From: Pyrenochaeta sp. MPI-SDFR-AT-0127
Taxonomy: Eukaryota; Ascomycota; Dothideomycetes; Pleosporales; Cucurbitariaceae
Assembly: GCA_020747015.1 (NCBI GenBank)
Contig: JAGTJM010000007.1
Location: forward strand, 620,001-684,000
DNA length: 64,000 bases
Reading direction: 5' to 3'
The first letter of the stretch is position 1, and each line of letters starts with the position of its first letter. Below are positions 10,552 to 20,354 of this stretch, piece by piece. The position numbers were made by a program, and so were the translations under genes. The notes under the pieces are model-generated. The model saw only the letters and a program-made list of their open reading frames with translations. It did no database searches and had not been told where the DNA came from.

Positions 10552-12228
10552 CACCCCACCAAATCGTCCACGCCTGCTCTCAAAACAACAACGATAAGCT
10601 CTCAACGACAGCCTCCTGCAGCTCAAAAGGAAGGTCGTGTCCTTCTTGCATCGCAGGGCTTTAATTTAAAGCAGATAAAGAGTGTCCGGAGGGCTGCGAA
10701 GCTGTTCAACGTTCCTGATTCGACGCTCCGGGGTCGCCTCTATAGACGCCTACCTCAACCTGTTATTAACGCACGTAAACGGAAGCTATTACCTACTAAG
10801 GAACAGAGCCTTATTCAATAGATACTAGAGCTTGATCGACGAGGCTTTCCGCCCCATATCATTGACGTACGTCAGATGGGAGACGCCCTTCTCGCTGCAC
10901 GAGGCCAGCAGCCTCCTCCACCACCTCTCAGTAAGAACTAGGTCTCTCGCTTTGTCAAGGCTCAGTCAGAACTTCAGACAAAGTAGAACCGTAAATTCCA
11001 CTCACAGCGCGCAAAATGTGAGGATCCTGTGAAGATAAACGCCTAGTATAGCCTAGTGAGGGACACGATTAAGACGTACGGGATAGTAGCAGAGGACACC
11101 TATAACTTTAATAAGACTAGGTTTATAATAGGTATCGCCTCGACGTCAAAGGTAGTTACTAGCTCTAATACAATCAGACGAGCAACTATTGTACAGCCTA
11201 GTAACCGTGACTAGACAACGACAATCGAGTGTGTAAGCGCTATAGGCTACGTACTACCTCCCTTTATTATCCTTAAGGGCAAGGTCCACCAGGCGTCATG
11301 GTATAGTCCTGAGCTGCAGCTACCTGGCGACTAGAGTATTAGTGTAAGCGACAACAGATAGACAACCGACGACCTTGGCCTTGCCTGGTTAAAGCATTTT
11401 AACGTCCTCACGGCCTCACGTACAATTAGAGGCGATCGTCTTCTTATACTAGACGGCCACAGCAGCCACGCGACGCCTGCGTTCGATACTTACTACTCAG
11501 AGAGGAATATTATCACCCTCTATATACCTCCTCATACGTCTCATAAGCTACAGCCTCTTGATATTAGTTACTTCTCGCCTCTTAAGACAGCGTACAGACA
11601 CGCAATAGACAGGCTTACGCGCCAACGGGTGCAGTTTATTAATAAGGACGAGTTTCTATATATATATACTTATATACGTACAACTGTTTTCTCAGTTTCA
11701 AACATCCTTAGAGGCTTTCGGGCGACAGGCTTAGTCCCATTCTATCCTGAACGCGTCTTATCAACGCTTACAGTTATCCATACTCCGTCTCCTCCACAGA
11801 CAGAGGCTACAGCTGAGGCTATTTGGACAACAGAAACGCCTCACACGATAGATCAACTCAATCAACAGGCCCACCTCGTACGTGAGCTCCTCCACCGTCA
11901 ATCACAGAGCCCCTCAAGTAGGGCGCTCGCTCAGCTCGTCAAAGGCTGTCAGCTAGCTATAAACTCAGCTACAATCTTAGCAGAAGAAAACAGCAAACTC
12001 CGTGCCTCAAACACGCGTTTACGACGTAGGAAGGACAGGCAGCGACAATATATTGCAGCTGGAGGCGCGTTATAGGTCCAGGCAGGTCGAGCGTTAGCTG
12101 TGGCTGCTGAAAGAGCCTTAAATGTAAGGGTGGAGGGTGAGGCTTCTCGGCCTCGGCAACGAGCACCTCCAACCTGCAGTAAGTGCGGAGTTCAAGGTCA
12201 TATTCGCACCTCGTGTAGACAGAGATAG
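10552..12228 (+). pseudogene. RIP-degraded Fot1-like transposase
   Basis: In one continuous frame the sequence encodes a DDE_1-type (pogo/Fot1) transposase: a psq-like helix-turn-helix part (FNLKQIKSVRRAAKLFNVP), the DDE core (LLILDGHSSH, then PHTSHKLQPLD) and a C-terminal knuckle (CSKCGVQGHIRTSC). Eight in-frame TAG codons occur (including 10819, 10939, 10984 and 12073), several where the family has Trp, i.e. TGG to TAG. The first catalytic Asp segment, normally NFDETGF, reads NFNKTRF: three G-to-A changes that remove the Asp. This fits RIP acting on CpA of the complementary strand. The start codon is not visible between the LINE target duplication and the first conserved residues. Confidence 0.9.
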
Positions 12229-12356
12229 AGAATATTATTACTATATCTACTAGCAAATTTGCTGCGTGGTTGTCGCGTTATCGTACGTTGAGATCCTCCC
12301 GTTTCGTGGTGGTGCGCGACTGACTGGTGTTCGCCACTGACTGGTGGAACACGTTA

Positions 12357-12845
12357 TGAGTGTGGCTTGCGAAAGCCCAGTCTAACTTCATAGCCTTGCA
12401 GGGGTTTTGGTGTAAATGGAGGTCACCTGGCAACGGGGTCCGAGCGCTACTATAAATGGAATTAGCCTCGTGGATCGGGACGCGTTTCGCCTGCAGAGGC
12501 GCAGGAAATAAACTTTGTCGCACCGCCCTCGCTCGCAAGGTTTAGTTTGTAAGGGCAGAATGGTTTGATTGGTGGCAGCAAATACGCGGTGAGACTCGGG
12601 AAGCTGTCCGTGCCCTTTTCAATACTCAGCCACAGATAAATATAAACCTGTAGCTGCCAAGTTGTCCACTGAATCCCCCGCATTTGAGCAGCCAAGTAAT
12701 CGTGCTACTCTCTACAGAGGGTGAAGTGGTTATGCTTTGTCGCAGACAAGTTCAGCAAAAATCACCCTGTTCAGTGGCTGGACAAGGGCTAGGGACCTTG
12801 TCCGTACTAACAATTCTTAACCGTTGGACCCCTCACTCTCTCCAG
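12357..12845. other. Intergenic region, possibly an upstream exon
   Basis: Nothing recognisable, except a TACTAAC branch-like motif near 12806 and a pyrimidine-rich CTCTCCAG acceptor at 12845. These suggest that the following gene has a first exon somewhere in this interval. I could not define it. Confidence 0.35.
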
Positions 12846-13858
12846 ACTATGTTTGGAGTTCTCTATTTTGCCTCATAGTTGTCGCCATGTCATTTATGTT
12901 ATTGCCGCAGAGTCGCAAGCGGCTTTCCTGGCTCTTTGCCGTCCAGGCCGGCAACTCGATCATTATAATCTTTCTCTGTGCCCTCGAGTTTGGCCTCTTA
13001 GCCAAAGAATTTGCGAGCTACGGAGACCTACCGGATTTGGCCAACTTCTTGTAAGCTTGAGAGACGTTTAATCTTATTCGTCGCCGAAACTAACCAAGCC
13101 TCAGATATCCGGGCGCCGTATTTGGCGGGTTCAATCTGTTTACGGCGCTTATACATTTCATCGAGCTCTATCGAGTTCGCCATGCGTGGAGACGATTACT
13201 ACTATCGCTGGAGATGTTCTGGGCTGCCTTCTGGCTGGGGTTCGTGATATACACGGGGGTGTTTGCGCACCAGCATATCGATTTGTGGCGCCCCAATACG
13301 CCAGCGGAGAGCTTATGCCAATCTATTTACCCGTTCTGCAATTTCGACAAGATTATCATTAGCCTCATTCCTTTCTGTGCCATCGCAGTGTAAGTGCTCA
13401 TCCTCCTGTAAAGAGAGAGAGATTAAATTGCTGATTTTCAATCGATCAGTCTTCTCAGCGCCTACACCTCCGTTCTCATGTTCCAGAATCCCGACATTGT
13501 CAAAGAGCGAGCAAGATCTAAGACCGACTCTGAGGTACGGCCCTATATAGATGGAAAGTCGGAGCTACCGGCCCCTGACGTGGTGGCGGTTGAGCCCAGC
13601 ACACAAACGGTAGGAGAAAATTACCAGGGTAGCAGCTCAGGTCAGACCTTTGAGAGAGATGGAATCGTCTTTCAATATCAAGATGTCCCAGTTGGTCGTG
13701 TAGTGGGCGACGAGTCTGGGTATGTCGCGGAGTTAGGGACCGGTGAAACTTCAGAGGCAGCCGAGCTTGAAAGTAACCAGTATCCTAAGAGCCGCCAAAT
13801 CTGTACCCAAAGGTGCTCGAGGCCCAGCAGTCGCTGCGAACGCGGACAAGCGCGCTAG
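12846..13858 (+). CDS. Tetraspan (MARVEL-like) membrane protein, N-terminus unresolved
   Basis: Exons visible are 12846-13050, 13105-13389 and 13450-13858. The introns have GTAAGC/CAG and GTAAGT/CAG borders, and the first has an AACTAAC branch site. The joined product has about four membrane helices (LFAVQAGNSIIIIFL, AVFGGFNLFTALIHFIEL, MFWAAFWLGFVIYTGVF, IIISLIPFCAIAVLLSAYTS), followed by an acidic, Ser/Thr-rich tail of about 125 residues. Four helices of this spacing and a cytoplasmic tail are typical of fungal MARVEL-type proteins, but this is a topological argument only. The first exon with the start codon lies upstream and was not identified; ATG 12887 would cut into the first hydrophobic segment. 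No disruption is seen. Confidence 0.55.
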
Positions 13859-13965
13859 TACTAGCGCTATGTGTCCTTCACTGTTTGCCGGCGCTACCTG
13901 GGTACGATAAGTCACAGCCTGTTATCCTTCAGAAAGGTTTTCTTTGATTCTCAACTCGGCCTCAA

Positions 13966-14200
13966 TTACATCGCCTTGAGTCTCACATCTCTATTTTCTT
14001 CCTGTCGCGCATCTTCGTTTACCATAAGGTTGTTCGGTGATATGTCGCGTTGCAGGAAACCAGCCCGCTTGTGCAACGACTCATACCCCTCGATGCAACC
14101 TTCCAGCGCGGCAAGGAGACTTGTTCGCGAGCTTGCCTTGTAAATAGGCTTCCCGTAGTCGCGCACCGATCTTGAGATGTTGTATCCTTCCTACTTGGTT
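13966..14200 (-). pseudogene. Fragment of a FunK1-type fungal protein kinase
   Basis: The minus-strand peptide reads YGKPIYKASSR, LLAALEGCIEGYESLHKRAG and then QRDISPNNLM. This is the catalytic loop of the fungal FunK1 kinase family, where HRDISPNNLM is usual; here the His is Gln. Only about 75 residues survive. An in-frame stop lies upstream and the sequence degenerates after NED, where the family normally continues into the DFG-equivalent segment. A short relic, not a working kinase. Confidence 0.65.
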
Positions 14201-14571
14201 AGGGGGAAAGCAAACTGCGTTTTGGCATCCGGGGCGATCCGAGATCGGTTGAAGGAGAGAAGTGCGAAATTAAGAGCTGGATTATGGACGCGTATTAAGC
14301 TGATGGGCGTTCACTGCCGTATTTGGTTCTTCGTTCTGTTCGTCATGTATTGCTTGGGCGCGGCAGGGCTGGACTAGTGGCGCGCATGGAAGATCGGTAA
14401 CGATAGCGGGGATATTGAACAAGCTCTGCGTCATCTGCTTGTCAACTCCGTGCTTCCGCCGATGTGGTGGCTCTTCCTGGTCATTGCTTACTTGGTCCCG
14501 GTGGTTTATGTTTTTCCCCCGCCAATGGTGTCAGACCGGGATGACATGATGAATTTCGATCATACATGGGC
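14177..14571 (+). pseudogene. Relic of an unidentified membrane protein
   Basis: The frame contains two hydrophobic segments (IWFFVLFVMYCLGAAG and, after an in-frame TAG at a likely Trp position, MWWLFLVIAYLVPVVYVF), then a short acidic stretch that runs into the inverted repeat at 14572. TGG to TAG again fits RIP. I do not recognise the family. Confidence 0.3.
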
Positions 14572-14657
14572 ATCTGGTTATAACGGTTTTCGAGGAGGGT
14601 CATAACGAAAACGATTTTCACCACATTACCCTCTAACGAAAACGGTTATAACCAGAT
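14572..14657. repeat. Short inverted repeat (MITE-like)
   Basis: Arms of about 22-30 bp (ATCTGGTTATAACGGTTTTC at the left, its near-complement ending at 14657) surround about 30 bp. The element sits at the broken end of the membrane-protein relic and marks the left border of the AT-rich block. Confidence 0.5.
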
Positions 14658-15720
14658 AGCATTAGGTAACCATAAACATCCTTAAGCCCAATTAACCAGG
14701 TCCATATCCTCATCCCCAATCTCTTCTAGATCATCTTCTGCCTCTGGCTCCATAGGCATCCCTATACTATTAAGATTTAGTGGTCGAATATGCCCCTCTC
14801 GCAGCCAACTGCTAATATATTTAATTCTTTTAATATTACTATAGGATAGCCTTAATCTATCCTATAAATATAACCTCCTAGTACCTAAAAACGTTTATTC
14901 TAGCTCTAATAATTCCGCTGGGATGTAACGACACAGGCGTTAAAGGGTTCCGAAAAGGATCCGAGTGCAACTCAAAGGCATATGGGAGTGCGTGCTGCGG
15001 TGGATAACCAAGAACACCTCTATTCCTATAGGTCTGGTACGGAAGGACAAGAAGAACTTGTCCTGCTATCTACTGCTAAAGAGCTATACTTATGTGTAGA
15101 GAAATAGGGGTAACGGGGCCTATTCGGGACAGTATCGGAGGCAGGTCCGATACCACCTAAGTAGAACCCTTCCCTCTCATAGGAACGCGTGTGCGTCTCT
15201 ATTTCTATGTGACGTTCGTTACAAGAGTAGGGGTAAAGGGGAGGAAGAAAAGGCCTTAGGTTAGAACGCGGAGCGTAACCGTAACATATATAACTAGCCA
15301 ACTAGCTAGAGTAAGGATCTTAGAGTTAGTATAATATAAGTAGAGTAGATATAGAGTTTATTAAAGTAAGATTAGTTAATTAAATGAAGTATATAAGAAG
15401 TAGTAGAGTATATATATAAGGATATTAAGATATTAAGCTAAGTATTTTCTAAGTATAAATAAAGAGAGTATTATTTTAGGGAGTAGAGTTCTCTAGACTA
15501 GTTGGGTAGAATAAGGTTATAAAGTATTTTAGTAGGAAATAATTTTAAGTATATAAGTTATTATAAAAAGGATTAAAAATTCTAAATAGAGGAAATATTA
15601 GGGTTAAGATAAATTATTAGGATAAAGAAGAATATTTTGAATTATAGGGAGTGAATAAGTTGTAATATATAGTATTAGAGGTGTATAGGGTGTTATTTAA
15701 GAGTTTATTTCTTAATTAGA

Positions 15721-15942
15721 CGCCTAAACTACTAAGCACACCTAAACCACTAAGTACTCCTAAACTACTAAGTACGCCTAAACTACTAAGTACCCCTAAA
15801 CCACTAAGCACGCCTAAACTACTAAGCACGCCTAAACTACTAAGTACGCCTAAACTACTAAGCACGCCTAAACTACTAAGTATCTCTAAACTACTTAAGT
15901 AGCCTAAATCAGTAAAAAGTCCTAAACTACTAAGTAGCTCTA
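15721..15942. repeat. 18-bp minisatellite, about 12 copies
   Basis: Units resemble CCTAAACTACTAAGTACG, repeated head to tail with single-base differences. The last three units are more diverged. There are no spacers between units, so it is a simple tandem array. Confidence 0.9.
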
Positions 15943-16109
15943 ACCGTAAACCTTAGAGTAGAGAGTAAAGTGTAGGGTAAGAAGAGGTTAGGGAAGCGGT
16001 AAGGTTGGAAGGCGGGAGGGAGTGGGGAAAACGGCTAACGGTAACGATGGGGCATGAATAGGTGAAATTACTATAGGGTCAAAAAAAATTTAGCTATTTT
16101 TTTTAAGCC

Positions 16110-16700
16110 TATCTTATAGAATCCGATAACAGGATCCTATCAATAGTCTTCTTTTTGCTCTACAAGGTGTTGTTGTTGAGTTATGACTGTTGAAGGGTGG
16201 TGTTTTCACTATGGTGGCCCAAACGGGTAAGGCAAGCTAGCAGCAACGAGAGAACATAGGCTTTAGCAACCTGCACTCAACGCTATGTGAGACTATATGT
16301 AGGTGCCTAGGACATTCAGAGAGATAGGAAGGAGCGTTTTCTATACTTGCATATGTAGCAATATAGTATTCAAAGTGCGTGTAGAGATAGAATAGCTACC
16401 TACTGGCGCATTTGTTTTGACGCTACGCCTAAAAGGTATTTATTTCGGAATTCCCAAAACAGATTTAATTCGGAAAAGTTCAGATCTTTTAGAATCATGT
16501 AGGCTTAATCTATAGTATACGGCATTAGGACCTTATTGCTAGTCTTGTTTCTACTCTGCGAGGTGCTGTTGTTGAGTTATCGCTACTGAAAGGGTAGTGT
16601 TCTTGTGGTTGCGGGCGAAATAAGCAATGCAAGCTAGTAGCGGCGAAATGCAGACTACAGAACCTACCTACAACGCTGCGCGAGAGCATGCATATGTGCC
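16110..16700 (+). repeat. Diverged direct repeat pair
   Basis: Segments at about 16110-16300 and 16500-16700 share GTTGTTGAGTTAT, GGCAAGCTAG/GCAAGCTAGTAG and CAACGCT in the same order at about 390-bp spacing. They could be old terminal repeats or a tandem duplication upstream of the gene at 16877. Confidence 0.4.
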
Positions 16701-16876
16701 AAAGTTATGAGTCTTCTCTACTGCCGCGTATGTAAGATTATGGTAAATTCAATCTGTGTTGGAAGAGACCTTAAAAAGCAAATAAGGTTTCAGGGGCTCC
16801 GAAGTGCTCCCTGAAGCAGCTCGATATTACTGCATCTTCGCCCTGTTCTTAAAGTGACCTACCTACAACTGCTGCT

Positions 16877-18641
16877 ATGCCTAGAGGACGCCCCAGGAAA
16901 TATGAAAGCAAGCTTGAAGCTCTAGACGCTAAGAAACAAAGTGATCGTATGCGATACCTACAAAAAACGCAACGGATAGCGCCAGTCGAGTTTATCGCGT
17001 ACCAGCCGAACCTCTACAGCGGCGTGCCTACTGAGACTGACCCTAGATCGAACCTTCGTATTTCGTCGAATATCGCTATTCCCATAGAGCCGGTACACAA
17101 CGAAGAAAGCAGGCCTGAGGAGACGTGGGCGAATATTGTACAGTCTGTCGAGGAGTGCAATTTGGGCGAGGATTTTAATGTACAGGCTAGGAAGGCTATA
17201 GAAGAGGAAAACGAGCTGCGCCATGAGCAAGACGAGTACGAGGCTGCCATCCAGAGGAGAATGGCCGAGATACAGCCCATGGCAGTACCGGGCGGAGAAG
17301 ATTTGGAACCCGTGCTCGCGCCATGCAGGGACGCCATGGGGACATATGATGGAGTAGAAAATAATGTGACTGATACGCCAGGCAAAGGAGCACCTCGAAT
17401 TCAATGTGCGCGACCTCTGCTTAGTACACCTAGTGAGCGCACACGTGCACAATCAAATTCGGGACGTCCACGGGAGAGCTTCCCTACCCAGACAAATATG
17501 CTACTCTCATGGATGCAAGCAGCACCACAGCCCCGGTCGCCTCGCGCTGGGTCAAATGCAGCTAGCGCTGAGCCTACGGTAGTAAGGGCACCAACACTCC
17601 AGCAGGTTCAATGTACGACGTTGAGTGCGACACCGACGCGTGCTGAATCGCCAGCAGATAGTACTCTACCGCATAACGCCGAGGAGAGCACAGTTGTTAA
17701 GCTCGCGAAGCAACTTCGTAATTTTCAGGGCTGTACTCACGAACAGCACAGCGAGGCAGAGCGAACGCACCAAGCTCACCATCAGCGCGTTGATGTACAT
17801 CCTGCGTGCTCATCAATACAGCAGATTACGCAGCTGATACGCGGTGAAGGGGAGGGACGAACACCCTTACCGGATGTACTAGGCGATCCAAAGCTAATGA
17901 AGCCTGTGGATCTGCCAGCTGGCCTAGACTGTCGTGGTATTTTTGAAGGCATTGCGCGAGGCTCGGAAAGTAATTTACCAGCCAACCTATGTCTCTCGCA
18001 GCATCAAACTAGTGCTAAGCAGCGAGCGGCACAGACTACGTTTGATATCGACAGTCTTTGTTGTTTCCCCAGTAGCCTTGGAGTGGCTCGGCTTGGTATT
18101 AACTGGCTTCCTCGGTCCCATTCCTTCCTCAACTTAGCGGCAGACATACATTTCAGTCTTTCTGTATCTGCCTATGATAAGCGTAATGAAGTCACACAAC
18201 GAAATGTTCCTTTGCATAAGATACCCCATTATTGTTTTGGTTCTGTTGTTGGGTTGGAGTCTTTGTTTATTTATATTTTTTTCCCTAGCCTACGCCTTGA
18301 AAGCCAGTACCACATTCCAATTTCCTTAGTACGCAGGACCAGGAACTCTGGTACGATGCGGTCCTTATCCCTACCCTAACTGAGGTGATAGGTTCGTCCA
18401 ACGTGCTTCAGCATCTCCCTATCTCAGCGCATGTCGTGAAACTCGATGCATTGGCACTATCTACAGAGAGTTTCGCGAGAAAAGAATCAGCGAGAGAACA
18501 GCTTCTAAGATACGTGCTCCAGCCACAGCACCTTAACTTGCTATAGAGTCGGATTCGTGAGAGAGTGGCTGACAACCCTGGTTTTGAGAGGTTTAGCGAC
18601 GCTACGCTGTTTATACACGCCAAAAACACCAAGCTCGAGTC
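16877..18641 (+). pseudogene. AT-hook-type fungal protein, truncated by a hAT end
   Basis: The ATG at 16877 opens MPRGRPRKYE, an AT-hook-like DNA-binding start, followed by a charged helical stretch (residues about 95-135) and a low-complexity linker. From FDIDSLCCFPSSLGVAR on, the sequence resembles a conserved domain I have seen in large fungal proteins of unknown role, including IPHYCFGSVVG and the C-terminal ATLFIHAKNTKLE. A one-base shift near 18330 moves the frame to TQDQELWYDAV, and a TAG at 18544 replaces a likely Trp. The frame is then cut at 18641, where CAGTGATG of a hAT end begins. Before damage the N-terminal part was about 585 aa. The function is unknown. Confidence 0.55.
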
Positions 18642-20040
18642 AGTGATGTTATTGGATTGGAGGGTGTTTTGGATCGGACTGGCGTGGATCGTATTTGGAT
18701 GGAGTGGATCCAGTGCCTCAAATATTTGGAGTGGATTGGATCGATTCGCTGTGGGCTCCTGGAGCTCCAATGGCTTAACCTAATCAGGCAAGGGCTAAAC
18801 TATATTAGCCAGGTGGGCGACTCAAGCGATTTGTTGTAGAAGCACCAAGTGCCAATACACGCGTCTGTCATACCGCGCAATGCTACAAGAACGATGTTTC
18901 CTACTAAAATTCTTTGGGAAAACGCGTCATATGCATCTATTGAAGTACTCTCGATATGGCAGACCTGCCCATGCAGTCCACTCATTAGCAATACCATGAC
19001 GTCGATTAGGAACTACTTCAGCGGCCGCACTAAGGCCCCAGATTCCGACAGAATTATTCTTGCCCCATCATCTACCAGACCTCGCGGAAATGACGTCGCC
19101 GAAAACACGCTGGTTGAGCCTGATGAGTTCAAACTGAATGGGAAGCAGTATGTCCGCTGCTGCGTTTTGGCGAAGCCCCAGAAGCATAATAAGAAGAGGA
19201 CGTCAATTGTCTGGATGCATGGCGAGGATATCCAGCTAAAGCAGGATCCAGCGAAAAGGTTCTGGTACTGTTACATATGCGAAGAGCAATACCGCCAGCA
19301 GGAGCTTCCAACCTCCGGAAAGGGTAATACTACTGCCCTAGACCACCTCGAATCAAAACACCAAATTGATAGGGGGACTGGTGAATTCAAGCCAACAAAG
19401 AAGGATCTATCACAGCCATCAATCATTGACTTTAATAATATATCCGCCCTTGTATTCAAACGCCGATTTGACGAATTCAAGGAACTTCTTATCCGGTGGA
19501 TAGTCTATTGCCATATCGCCTTCTTTCAGATTGAGAATGCCTATTTCCGCGAACTCCTCTTTTATGTCTTTCCTGGCCTAACAACGTTCCTCCCGAAGGC
19601 CAGGCTAGTAATTCGCAGGTGGATTAAAGAGGCATTTGACGCACGGAAGGAGAGGCTACGTCTGGACATGGAAGAGGCCCACAGCAATATATCGATATCG
19701 TTTGACTTATGGACGTCACCCAATTATCGGGCCATACTAGGTTGTGTCGCTCATTTCATCGATAAAAAGGGCAAGAGACGAACGGCTGTTCTTGCACTTC
19801 GTGACCTCGTTGGCGAACATTCGGGCGAGAATATGGCGGATGTCCTCCTACGTACCTATTTACTGCCGTTACAGCACCAGATATCGCTCCTTCGATGCCG
19901 TACGACATACAGCCTCTGCGTTGCTTTCATGCCGTTGACACAGAACAGAAACACAAAGCCACGTCTTTTCAACGAGTCAGCATTACTCTCTCGCCTCGCA
20001 ATGGGGTCATTCCTAGCCTCAGCAGCATCATGCATACAGT
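18642..20040 (+). mobile_element. hAT-family DNA transposon, 3' truncated
   Basis: The left end CAGTGATG at 18642 is followed by many short GGATTGGA/TGGATCGGA motifs to about 18760, like the subterminal repeats bound by hAT transposases. A BED-finger transposase starts at 18996. The flanking 8 bp (GCTCGAGT) was not found again downstream, so the right end is missing or beyond recognition. Confidence 0.65.
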
Positions 20041-20354
20041 TGGGAATTCATAACAGGTCAGGAGCGAGACAATCGAGGCTCCATGAGGACGAGGCAGCGA
20101 GGCAGGAGAGCCTGCCATTGAAGCAGTTCCTGCTTTGGCTTGTCATACCAAATGCAGCTGCAGCATCATGTCAGCTAGTTGGGGCCATGGTCCTATATAG
20201 CATAGCGTATTCCAACCGGACTATGGGTATCTACCCTCACCAATATATCTTCTTGGTATGTCTCTACCTTCGTTCGTGTCGCAGTCTGACGACCGCCAGG
20301 TTTATACCATACTGCAGCTACTATGCTCCTTTGGTATCGCTTTATCAGTCATAA
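18996..20354 (+). pseudogene. hAT transposase, N-terminal part with BED finger
   Basis: The ATG at 18996 (MTSIRNYFSG) is preferred to the upstream in-frame start at 18849 because the latter lies in the transposon leader. A BED-type zinc finger is visible (WYCYICEEQYRQ ... LDHLESKH), followed by the RNase H-like core start (ISISFDLWTSPNYRAILG, then LVGEHSGENMADVL). After about residue 290 the frame becomes non-homologous, so the second half of the catalytic core and the C-terminal dimerisation region are lost. The frame stays open to 20354, but the later part looks out of frame. Confidence 0.75.

Larger units (their letters stand above)
4532..12354 (+). mobile_element. Fot1/pogo-like transposon interrupted by a LINE
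   Basis: The left end at 4532 (ACGTGTTCCACCAGTCAG) and the right end at 12354 are inverted repeats that match over about 40 bp. Both are flanked by TA (4530-4531 and 12355-12356), the target duplication of Tc1/mariner-pogo elements. Without the inserted LINE (4572-10538) and one copy of its target duplication, the element would be about 1.84 kb, the usual size of Fot1/Pot2-type elements and nearly that of the element at 24338-26168. Its transposase gene (10552-12228) is destroyed by TAG codons in a RIP-like pattern. Confidence 0.85.
14660..16876. other. AT-rich, probably RIP-degraded block
   Basis: Base composition shifts to strongly AT-rich with many TA steps and stops in all frames, especially 15300-15720. 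No protein similarity is visible. It contains the 18-bp tandem array (15721-15942) and two diverged direct copies of a roughly 200-bp unit (about 16110-16300 and 16500-16700). Such blocks in Pezizomycotina are commonly old RIP-mutated transposons; that origin is inferred here. Confidence 0.5.

Noticed and set aside
13966..14200. Working FunK1 kinase
   Set aside because: Only the catalytic-loop region remains, His of the loop is Gln, and the flanks are out of frame.
15721..15942. CRISPR-like array
   Set aside because: Eighteen-base units are directly adjacent without spacers, in a eukaryotic context; it is a minisatellite.
16958..17452. Minus-strand frames of 123-164 codons
   Set aside because: Antisense to the plus-strand AT-hook gene, with no recognisable domain.
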